A program made the position numbers and the translations under genes. DNA of 11,710 bases from contig CAAFHX010000065.1 in NCBI GenBank assembly GCA_900762815.1, forward strand, positions 1 through 11,710. The letters run 5' to 3'. Source of the DNA: Candidatus Avelusimicrobium facis (lineage in GTDB: Bacteria > Elusimicrobiota > Elusimicrobia > Elusimicrobiales > Elusimicrobiaceae). This document shows, piece by piece, positions 6,056 through 11,710 of this stretch; within the stretch, counting starts at the first letter, position 1, and every line of letters begins with the position of its first letter. The notes under the pieces are model-generated. The model saw nothing but the letters and a program-made list of their open reading frames with translations, ran no database searches and was not told where the DNA came from.

Positions 6056-6129
6056 TGCGGGGTAGAGAAGCCTGGTATCTCGCAAGGCCCATAACCTTGA
6101 GATCACTGGTTCAAATCCAGTCCCCGCAA
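6056..6129 (+). tRNA. Initiator tRNA-fMet (CAT) with unusual identity bases
   Basis: The overall sequence follows bacterial initiator tRNA closely: acceptor TGCGGGG/CCCCGCA, T8-A9, a D loop AGCCTGGTA as in E. coli, the initiator-type A11-U24 pair within D stem GAGA/TCTC, and T loop TTCAAAT. The anticodon CAT is at 6090-6092. Three positions differ from the usual initiator. The loop is CCCATAA, giving C33 in place of the near-universal U33. The anticodon stem CAAGG/CCTTG has A29-U41, so only two of the three hallmark G-C pairs remain. The end pair is U1-A72 rather than the C1xA72 mismatch. All stem changes are compensated, which argues for a working gene. CCA is not encoded. A strong promoter and terminator flank it as a single-gene unit. 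Confidence 0.9.
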
Positions 6130-6141
6130 TAGATTTTTCAG

Positions 6142-6167
6142 ACCGCCCGCCAAGGGGCGGTTTTTTT
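6142..6167 (+). terminator. Intrinsic terminator of the initiator tRNA
   Basis: ACCGCCC (6142-6148) pairs perfectly with GGGCGGT (6155-6161) over a 6-nt loop, followed by a T-run to 6167. It begins 12 bp after the tRNA. Confidence 0.92.
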
Positions 6168-6170
6168 ATG

Positions 6171-6176
6171 TACAAT
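6171..6176 (+). promoter_or_regulatory. Possible -10 for the glycosyltransferase operon
   Basis: TACAAT lies just after the tRNA terminator and would start transcription near 6183, about 43 bases before the GT4 start. The -35 region falls within the terminator hairpin and is poor, so this is only a candidate. Confidence 0.3.
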
Positions 6177-6212
6177 TTATAGAAGTACAAGGGTTAGGCG
6201 GTTTGGGCCGCG

Positions 6213-6218
6213 AGGAGG
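6213..6218 (+). promoter_or_regulatory. Ribosome binding site of the GT4 gene
   Basis: A full AGGAGG with a 7-bp spacer before the ATG at 6226. It is one of the two strongest Shine-Dalgarno matches here and fixes the start. Confidence 0.9.
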
Positions 6219-6225
6219 GAAAGGT

Positions 6226-7227
6226 ATGAAAAGCATGATATTTGTAGGACAACATAAAAATTTTTCCGGCGTCCGTTTGGGGGTACGCCTGGCGGAAGTC
6301 TTGGCGGCTAACGGCCAGGAGGTTCTTTTGGCCGGCGTAAAAGGGAAGCTGCCTGGGCATGTGAAACAGCGCACGGTGACGTTCGCCGCATCCGCACAAG
6401 CGAAAAGCTTGGCGCAGCTTTTGCAAAAAGAGGGGGCAAAAAAAGTGATTTCTTTGGCCTGCCTGCCCGCTTGTGAGGCGGCGGTTTTGGCCAAGGTGCC
6501 GTTTGTGTATTGTGAGCCGGACCATTTCAAAGAAGACAAGGCCGTTAAAAACAAAAAGGCGCTTTTAAAGAAAGCGCAAAAAGTGGTGGTTATCGGCACG
6601 GGCGATAAGCCGCTGGATAAAAAGGTTTACAGTGCCAATGCCGTGCGCACCGCCAATCCGGCCGTGTGGGTGGAACATTACAATTACGATAAACCCGCCT
6701 GCTTTAAGAAAGAGAACAACATTGTGGCGGCGGGTAAACTGGCCAAGAGCGGCGGCTTTGACGTGCTGCTTAAAACCTGGGCTCGCCTGGCCCCGGCGCA
6801 TACCACGTGGCACCTGACCCTGGTGGGCGACGGCACCTCCAAGGCGGCGCTTAAGAAATTTATTGAGAAAAACAGATTAGGCCCCAGCACGGAAATCGTT
6901 TCCGCCGACAGCGACCTCTACAGCTTGTTGCGCAATGCAGACATTTATGTCAGCCCGGCGCGCGAGGCCGAAGGGCTGGACGAACTTTTAGACGCCATGG
7001 CCAGCAAGCTGCCCGTGGTGGCCACAGACGTCCCCGGCGCCGATGAGCTGGTGGCCAATGCCGTCAGCGGACTGCTGGTCAACCCGGGCGAAGAGGAGCC
7101 CTTGACCGTGGCGCTCGATGAGCTCATGGTCAATTGGGGCAAGCGCGTGGGGATGGCGATAGAAGCTTCGCGCCAGAAGGAGCGCCGGCCGTTTGAAATT
7201 TTTGCCTCTTTTTTTGAGGGCGAATGA
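6226..7227 (+). CDS. Glycosyltransferase family 4 (GT-B fold)
   Basis: A 333-residue GT-B glycosyltransferase of the GT4/'glycosyl transferases group 1' type, expected to move a sugar from a nucleotide donor onto a glycan or lipid acceptor at the inner face of the inner membrane. The N-terminal acceptor half (1-160) is short and Lys-rich. The C-terminal donor half begins IVAAGKLAKSGGFDVLLKTW (166-185), has LVGDG (199-203), and ends RNADIYVSP...EGLDELLDAMASKLPVVATDVPG (236-271). The usual EX7E donor motif (as in EGFxxxxLEAMA) is altered: here E249 is followed after six residues by D256, so the spacing is one short and the second acid is Asp. Sugar and acceptor cannot be named. ATGA overlap with the GT9 gene makes a two-gene operon. 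Confidence 0.88.
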   Translation: MKSMIFVGQHKNFSGVRLGVRLAEVLAANGQEVLLAGVKGKLPGHVKQRTVTFAASAQAKSLAQLLQKEGAKKVISLACLPACEAAVLAKVPFVYCEPDHFKEDKAVKNKKALLKKAQKVVVIGTGDKPLDKKVYSANAVRTANPAVWVEHYNYDKPACFKKENNIVAAGKLAKSGGFDVLLKTWARLAPAHTTWHLTLVGDGTSKAALKKFIEKNRLGPSTEIVSADSDLYSLLRNADIYVSPAREAEGLDELLDAMASKLPVVATDVPGADELVANAVSGLLVNPGEEEPLTVALDELMVNWGKRVGMAIEASRQKERRPFEIFASFFEGE

Positions 7228-8441
7228 ACTCTTACAGCGGCGATATCCCCCGTTTGGCGTTAAAAACACTGCAGGCCTTTGCGCAGATGTACGGGCGCGA
7301 CTGCCGGGTAGTGCGCTGGGCGTGGGCGTATCGCCGGCTGCGCAATAAAATTTGGTGGCAGTGGCGGCGCCAAGCGTTGGCGTATTTGTATCCGGCGCCG
7401 CCGCGCGATGGCCGCTTGCATGTGTTTTGGCATTTGCGCGGCGGATTGGGTGATTGCGCCGTGGCGCGCCTGTCCGTATTGGCCCTGCGTGAGAAACTGC
7501 CGCAAGCCGTGTTTTATTATCATACCGATTCTCCCCGCGCGGCCGAGGCCTTGTTTGCGGCCGATGACAAAAATGTTTTCCTGCCGCCGGGGCAGCCGCT
7601 TTATCACCGCTACGATGTAGCGTTTGAAACGTGCCAATCCTTTAAGGTTTTGCGGGTCAATTCCCGGCGGGTGCAGGCGGTCGCGCCGGAGCTGGAGCCG
7701 CTGCTTGCGGAAATGGCGCGGCGGCAGGAGCCTTTTGCCTTTTTCTTAGAGGACAATTACCTGTTGGAAGATTTGCTGGGATACTTTGCCGTGCAGCAGG
7801 GGTTGCCGAGGGCGGGGCTGATTTCTTATTTAAGCGCGCTGGATTTTGACCCGTTGTCCGCATCGGCCTTGCCCGGGGAACTGACCGCTCCGGAGCGGCT
7901 GCAAAAATGGCATTTGCAAGGGAAAAAATACATTACATTGCATGACGGTATTGATGCGACCTTCTCATTAAACGGCCGCAGGCCGCTTAAATGTTGGCCC
8001 GTAGAAAAATGGCGTGCGTTGGCGCAACAGCTCAAAGCGAAATACCCCGGCGTATGGCTGGTGCAGCTGGGGGGCAGAAACAGCCCGAAGTTTGATTTTG
8101 CAGATGTCTGTTTGGTGGGCCAAACCGCCGTGGCGGATTTGCCCGCTTTGCTGCAGGGCAGCCTGTTGCATATAGACGCAGAGAGCGGTCTGGTGCAGCT
8201 CACGCGCGGCTTGGACACCCGCTGTGTGGTGCTTTTCGGCCCGACGGACCCGGCCTTTTTTGGCCTGGCAAAAAATGTGAATTTAAAAACCGGGCCGTGC
8301 CGCCATTGCATGTGGCTGCTGGGGACGGCGTGGCATGTGCAATGCGCGCTGGGTTATCCCTCGTGCAAAAACCTAGACGCCCTCACCGTGCCTGCGGTGG
8401 CCCGCGCCGCAGAACAAGCGTTGGACGAAAAATTAAAATAA
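7224..8441 (+). CDS. Glycosyltransferase family 9 (heptosyltransferase-like)
   Basis: A 405-residue protein of the GT9/heptosyltransferase family (LPS core biosynthesis; inner membrane cytoplasmic face). It has the N-terminal LRGGLGDCAVARL loop (71-83), KCWPVEKWRALAQQL (256-270), and a donor site near 315-345 with HIDAESGLVQL followed by VVLFGPTDPAFFG. A Cys-rich tail, CRHCMW...CALGYPSC (359-381), resembles the cysteine cluster of many GT9 members. About 60 residues, basic and Trp/Arg-rich, precede the catalytic fold and may contact membrane. The ATG overlaps the GT4 stop and GAGGG lies three bases upstream. Donor sugar is unknown: heptose is the family default, but other sugars occur. Its 3' end overlaps the convergent flippase gene by nine bases. 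Confidence 0.87.
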   Translation: MNSYSGDIPRLALKTLQAFAQMYGRDCRVVRWAWAYRRLRNKIWWQWRRQALAYLYPAPPRDGRLHVFWHLRGGLGDCAVARLSVLALREKLPQAVFYYHTDSPRAAEALFAADDKNVFLPPGQPLYHRYDVAFETCQSFKVLRVNSRRVQAVAPELEPLLAEMARRQEPFAFFLEDNYLLEDLLGYFAVQQGLPRAGLISYLSALDFDPLSASALPGELTAPERLQKWHLQGKKYITLHDGIDATFSLNGRRPLKCWPVEKWRALAQQLKAKYPGVWLVQLGGRNSPKFDFADVCLVGQTAVADLPALLQGSLLHIDAESGLVQLTRGLDTRCVVLFGPTDPAFFGLAKNVNLKTGPCRHCMWLLGTAWHVQCALGYPSCKNLDALTVPAVARAAEQALDEKLK

Positions 8442-9965
8442 TTTTTTAACAATGCGCGAGATTTCCGTTGCTTTCAAAAACAGCTGTAAATCCCGGCTTT
8501 TGTAAGAGATGACCAGCAGCGCCGTAACAAACACCGACCCGCTGAAGAGCAGATTTAAGAACGGGTCGTTCTCTCCCAAAAACACCCGCACCGCCGCCGC
8601 CGGCACCAAGGCGATGACATTGATGGCCAGCAGGCGCAGCAGCTCCCAAAACGAACGGAAGTAATTCACAAACGGGAAGTATTTGCGGAAGAACACCGCA
8701 TTGACGGCAAAGCCCAAGAGCAACCCGCCCAACAATAAATACGGATACGCATGCGCGCCATGACGCGGCAAAACCCACGCTGCCCCGGCGGTAAATGCCA
8801 GCGCCGAGACCAGCGCATAAGGGAAATTTTCTTTGATTTTGCACCACGCGGCGATGGCATTGTTTTGCAGATAAGCCGGCACCAACAAGACCAGCATAAA
8901 AATCATCGGCCGCAAAAACGCGGTGGTCTGCGCCGCGGCCAGCAGCCCAAATTGCCCGCGTTTGAAAAACAGCGCCACCACATCGGCCGCAAAATACGAG
9001 ATGAACACCGCCAGCGGCGTCAGCACAAACAACAGCAGATGATTGGTGGATAAAAAGTTTTTGTTAAACACATTCACTTGCCCCCGGGCGGCGTTTTCCG
9101 TCATTTCTATTTTAGAAACATTGACCACGCGGTTGGTGATGATTTCGGTGGGGGAGTCGGTAATTTGCCGGCAGTAGTTCAGCGCGCTGACCAGCCCGGC
9201 CCCCATGCCGCTAATCAGGTAAAGCGGCAGCAAATTATTAACAATGTCCACCACGGCCAGGGTCTGCCCGGTGAGCATATTTTTCTGCGCGCGCACCGGC
9301 AGGGAAACGGGCCGGGGAATAAAATCCCAATGCAATTTTTTGACCAGCAGTCCCGCCAGCAGCCCCATTTGCAAGAGATTGGCCGCCAAGAAACCATATA
9401 CCATGCTGATAATTCCCACGCTGCGGCCCCACAGCAGTAAACTCACCAGCGGGCATAAGGCATTGAGCGGGCCCAGCAGCGCCGTGCCGAAAAACTTGTG
9501 CATTTCCGCCACGGAGGTTAAATAATAAGTCAGCAGTTGGGTGGCAAACAATACAAAGGCCAGCCCCAGCAGCAGCTGCTGCTCCTGCAGCAGGGCGGTG
9601 GCAAAGCGGGACGTCCACCCCAGCGCTGCGACGGGGAACATCAGCCCCACCCAGCACAGGGCCAAGGCCAAGAGCAAGTAAAAATAAAATCCGGCCGTTA
9701 AAAAGCGGCGGCTTTGGGCGGGGTCTTCCTCTTGCAAAAACATCGCCTCCGGGATCAGCACCGTGCTGTTGAGCCGCTGCATAAACGCCACGCCAAAACC
9801 GATGAGCATAATGAGGTAAAAATAAATATCCGTTCCGGTGCCCGCCCCAAAATACAAGGCAATCAAAATGCCGTTAAAAAAAGAGGTAATTTTCCAAAAC
9901 GCCGTGGAGGCCACCGCCAAGGCGGCCCCTTTTTTGTAAGAGGTGGTATTAAAAAGAGAGAACAT
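8433..9965 (-). CDS. MurJ/MviN-family lipid-linked glycan flippase
   Basis: A 510-residue polytopic inner-membrane protein with roughly 14 hydrophobic segments, the normal size for MurJ (MVF family, MOP superfamily), which flips lipid II or other polyprenyl-linked glycans. Family marks: YFGAGTGTDIYFY (38-50; D46 equals E. coli D39), NYCRQITDSPTEI (263-275; R266 equals R270) and ALFFKRGQFG (331-340; MurJ has LFERGAF-like). By my alignment two Arg essential in E. coli MurJ are not kept: R18 is K25 and R24 is N31, and R52 has no clear partner. So it may be a glycan flippase paired with the adjacent GT4/GT9 rather than the cell's lipid II flippase. No Shine-Dalgarno precedes the ATG, and the promoter position suggests a leaderless mRNA. 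It is divergent from gatB and convergent with the GT9 gene. Confidence 0.85.
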   Translation of the reverse strand: MFSLFNTTSYKKGAALAVASTAFWKITSFFNGILIALYFGAGTGTDIYFYLIMLIGFGVAFMQRLNSTVLIPEAMFLQEEDPAQSRRFLTAGFYFYLLLALALCWVGLMFPVAALGWTSRFATALLQEQQLLLGLAFVLFATQLLTYYLTSVAEMHKFFGTALLGPLNALCPLVSLLLWGRSVGIISMVYGFLAANLLQMGLLAGLLVKKLHWDFIPRPVSLPVRAQKNMLTGQTLAVVDIVNNLLPLYLISGMGAGLVSALNYCRQITDSPTEIITNRVVNVSKIEMTENAARGQVNVFNKNFLSTNHLLLFVLTPLAVFISYFAADVVALFFKRGQFGLLAAAQTTAFLRPMIFMLVLLVPAYLQNNAIAAWCKIKENFPYALVSALAFTAGAAWVLPRHGAHAYPYLLLGGLLLGFAVNAVFFRKYFPFVNYFRSFWELLRLLAINVIALVPAAAVRVFLGENDPFLNLLFSGSVFVTALLVISYKSRDLQLFLKATEISRIVKKLF

Positions 9966-9968
9966 ATT

Positions 9969-9977
9969 TGATATTAT
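9969..9977 (+). promoter_or_regulatory. Extended -10 promoter of gatB
   Basis: TGATATTAT carries a -10 (TATTAT) with TGN extension and predicts a start near 9984. It overlaps the flippase -10 on the other strand. Confidence 0.5.
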
Positions 9978-10000
9978 AGTAATTTAGGAGAGAATGCCAA
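9973..10000 (-). promoter_or_regulatory. Promoter of the flippase gene
   Basis: On the minus strand TTGGCA (9995-10000), a 16-bp spacer and a perfect TATAAT (9973-9978). This is the best two-box promoter in the window. The predicted start is near 9966, one base before the flippase ATG. Confidence 0.7.
9986..9991 (+). promoter_or_regulatory. Ribosome binding site that selects the gatB GTG start
   Basis: AGGAGA with a 9-bp spacer to GTG at 10001. The ATG at 9994 is out of frame and too close, so GTG is the start. Confidence 0.8.
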
Positions 10001-11446
10001 GTGACAACATCATTTGAACCCGTTATCGGACTGGAAATACACGTGCAATTGCACAGCAAAACCAAAATGTTTTGCACCTGCCTCAACGGCATGGACGAAA
10101 GCTGCGGCCCCAACAGCGAGATTTGCCCCCGCTGCAGTGGCCAGCCGGGCACTTTGCCCGTGATGAACGAAGGAGCCGTGCGCTTGGGCGTGCGCGCCGG
10201 GCTGGCCTTGGGCTGCCAAATCAATGAGGTTTCTTCCTTTGAGCGTAAACATTATTTTTACCCGGATTTGCCCAAAAGTTACCAAATTACGCAAAATGCG
10301 CACCCGGTCAACGGCCGGGGAGAAATTGAAATTACGTTCGGCCCCAAGGACAAATTGCAGAAAAAGAAAATCGGCATTCACCACGCCCATTTGGAAGAGG
10401 ACGCCGCCAAATCTTCGCACAGCGGCGACTATTCGCTGGTGGATTTTAACCGCGCCGGCTGCCCGCTGCTGGAAATTGTGTCCATGCCGGATTTGCGCTC
10501 TGCCGATGAAGCGTACGCTTACTTGACGGAAATCAAACGTCTGATGCAGTGGGTGGACGCGTCCGAGTGCGACATGGAAAAAGGCGAGCTGCGCGTGGAC
10601 GTAAACGTCTCCTTGCGCCCGGTGGGGCAGGAGAAATTCGGCACCCGTACGGAAATTAAAAATTTAAATTCGTTCAAGGCCGTTAAGGATGCCATTAACT
10701 ACGAAATTGCTCGCCAGACCCAGGTGTTAAACGAGGGCGGGCAGGTCGTCCAGCAGACCCTGCTGTGGGATAAAGAGCACGGTTTTACCAAGCCCATGCG
10801 CTCGAAGGAGGACGCTTTGGACTACCGCTATTTCCCGGAGCCGGATTTGCCGCCCTTGATTTTGCGCAAGGACCGTTTGGAAAAAATTAAGGCCCAGATG
10901 CCCGAGCTTCCCGCCGCCAAAGAGGCCAAATTTGTGGCCTTGGGCCTGTCCGCCTACGACGCAGGCGTGCTGACGCTTACGCGCAAAACGGCGGAATATT
11001 TTGAGCAGGTGTTATCTTGCGGTGCGGGGGCCAAAGCGGCGGCCAATTGGATTACCACCGACCTCATGGGGCTGCTCAATGCCGACAAAAAAGACATCGG
11101 GCAAAGCCCGGTGGCGGCGGCGGATTTGGCCGAACTGATCAAACTGGTGGAGAGCGGCAAAATTTCGCGCAATCAGGCCAAGACCGTATTTGAACAAATG
11201 TATAAAACGGGGGCAAAGGCCGCTGCGCTGGTGGAGAAGATGGGCCTGTCGCAAGTGAGCGATGAGGGGCAGCTTTTTGCCTGGGCGCAAGAAGCTATTA
11301 ACGAAAGCCCCAAAGCGGTGGCGGACTTTAAAAAAGGCAACCGCGCCGCCGTGGGTGCGTTGGTGGGCGCGGTGATGAAAAAGAGCCGCGGCAAAGCCAA
11401 TCCGCGCCGGATGAACGAAATCTTGGTGGAGCTGCTGGGCAAATAA
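10001..11446 (+). CDS. gatB: Asp-tRNA(Asn)/Glu-tRNA(Gln) amidotransferase subunit B
   Basis: A 481-residue GatB, the tRNA-binding kinase subunit of the GatCAB amidotransferase, which turns Glu-tRNA-Gln (or Asp-tRNA-Asn) into the correct amide form in the cytoplasm. The cradle domain has VIGLEIHVQL (8-17), a zinc site from C25, C27, C42 and C45, RKHYFYPDLPKSYQITQ (82-98), HLEEDAAK (130-137), SMPDLRS (161-167), MEKGELRVDVNVSLRP (192-207), EIKNLNSFKAV (218-228) and RSKEDALDYRYFPEPDLPP (267-285). The C-terminal YqeY-like tail (about 330-481), which contacts tRNA, is complete. Length is typical. It starts with GTG. No gatA or gatC is adjacent, so those are elsewhere. tRNA-Gln with U1-A72 in this window is a plausible substrate. 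Confidence 0.97.
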   Translation: MTTSFEPVIGLEIHVQLHSKTKMFCTCLNGMDESCGPNSEICPRCSGQPGTLPVMNEGAVRLGVRAGLALGCQINEVSSFERKHYFYPDLPKSYQITQNAHPVNGRGEIEITFGPKDKLQKKKIGIHHAHLEEDAAKSSHSGDYSLVDFNRAGCPLLEIVSMPDLRSADEAYAYLTEIKRLMQWVDASECDMEKGELRVDVNVSLRPVGQEKFGTRTEIKNLNSFKAVKDAINYEIARQTQVLNEGGQVVQQTLLWDKEHGFTKPMRSKEDALDYRYFPEPDLPPLILRKDRLEKIKAQMPELPAAKEAKFVALGLSAYDAGVLTLTRKTAEYFEQVLSCGAGAKAAANWITTDLMGLLNADKKDIGQSPVAAADLAELIKLVESGKISRNQAKTVFEQMYKTGAKAAALVEKMGLSQVSDEGQLFAWAQEAINESPKAVADFKKGNRAAVGALVGAVMKKSRGKANPRRMNEILVELLGK

Positions 11447-11465
11447 AGTTCATCCAAAAGGTTTT

Positions 11466-11502
11466 AAAAAGCGGGGCGAAGGAGCGTGCGCCTCGCTTTT
11501 TT
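11466..11502 (+). terminator. Intrinsic terminator of gatB
   Basis: A 13-bp stem (11466-11478 with 11489-11501), including one G-T pair, and a 10-nt loop, flanked by A and T runs. It starts 19 bp after the gatB stop. Confidence 0.92.
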
Positions 11503-11504
11503 AT

Positions 11505-11531
11505 GTCCTTTTCTCCGGGGCAGAAAAGGAC
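11505..11531. repeat. Perfect inverted repeat next to the gatB terminator
   Basis: GTCCTTTTCT (11505-11514) is perfectly complemented by 11522-11531 around CCGGGGC. It has no T-tract of its own. It lies directly before the repeat copy at 11542 and may be part of that element. Confidence 0.6.
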
Positions 11532-11541
11532 CCAAAGGCCC

Positions 11542-11697
11542 CTGTGTAAACGGCACAAAGGTCTTTGTAGTTATTCAATAAGGTCATCCCCGAGGGGCTC
11601 AGCCCAAGGCTCTTCGTCTTATTAAGTCAAATAAGGAAAAGGCCCCTTTTGTATAAATATCAGCGGAAGATTCCCGACAACATTCCTCGGGAATGAC
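11542..11697. repeat. Palindromic intergenic repeat, copy 2
   Basis: The final 264 bp of the window (11447-11710) hold no credible gene. CTGTGTAAACGGC (11542-11554) matches copy 1 exactly. Further right, GTCATCCCCGAGG (11583-11595) is complemented at 12 of 13 positions by 11685-11697, and ATTCCCGA (11670-11677) pairs perfectly with 11687-11694, so two folds compete for the same right arm. The element may continue beyond the window. Confidence 0.55.
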
Positions 11698-11710
11698 ACT
11701 TTATTTTATA

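Noticed and set aside
6056..6129. Treating the CAT tRNA as a pseudogene because of C33
   Set aside because: All stem differences from the usual initiator are compensated and it has a strong promoter and terminator, so a working gene is likelier.
9994..9996. ATG as an alternative gatB start
   Set aside because: It is out of frame with GatB and meets a stop after seven codons; GTG at 10001 has correct spacing from AGGAGA.
11328..11558. Minus-strand small frame over the gatB end and repeat
   Set aside because: It spans the gatB terminator and repeat hairpins, and has no ribosome binding site or family resemblance.
1..11710. CRISPR array, insertion sequence, prophage or defence system
   Set aside because: No regularly spaced direct repeats, transposase or integrase motifs, or defence-type domains are visible; the genes are ordinary chromosomal functions.

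Overview
The window reads as ordinary bacterial chromosome of fairly high GC content. The best taxonomic guess is a gut-type member of the Elusimicrobiota. That rests on the type IV/II prepilin at 499-990, whose N-terminal helix and the stretch after it resemble the many pilin-like proteins of Elusimicrobium relatives. It also rests on Gram-negative traits: a LolC/LolE-type permease, a lipoprotein with a lipobox, and a GT9 (heptosyltransferase-family) glycosyltransferase. This is recall of family appearance, not a database result. I see no prophage, insertion sequence, CRISPR array or other obvious mobile system.

Layout. On the minus strand are the 5' end of a lipoprotein-release permease (1-342), a prepilin gene (499-990) with strong terminator, ribosome binding site and extended -10 promoter, and lysS (1229-2767). 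A tRNA-Gln(CTG) lies directly upstream of lysS. On the plus strand come tRNA-Ile2 (or Met, CAT), tRNA-Pro(TGG), a C39-like cysteine peptidase-fold protein (3241-4200) and an overlapping peptide-binding lipoprotein (4197-5927). An initiator-type tRNA with several unusual bases follows at 6056-6129. Next are two translationally coupled glycosyltransferases, GT4 (6226-7227) and GT9 (7224-8441). They run tail to tail into a MurJ/MviN-family flippase on the minus strand (8433-9965). The flippase is divergent from gatB (10001-11446), and the two promoters overlap. The window ends in a 264-bp gene-free stretch with a terminator and palindromic repeat sequence related to the one at 1094-1186.

Functional themes. 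Much of the window is translation machinery: LysRS, GatB and four tRNAs. tRNA-Gln and GatB would meet in the indirect Gln-tRNA pathway if this organism uses it. The two glycosyltransferases plus the flippase look like a small surface-glycan module. The C39-like protein and the lipoprotein look like a peptide-handling pair and appear to be transcribed with tRNA-Pro. Intrinsic terminators are unusually clear, and six candidate promoters share a TGN extended -10.

Nothing here is a clearly new multi-gene system. The observations most worth following are the initiator tRNA (C33, A29-U41, U1-A72), very short or absent leaders on the initiator tRNA and the flippase mRNA, the dispersed palindromic repeat, and the tRNA-terminator-lysS arrangement.
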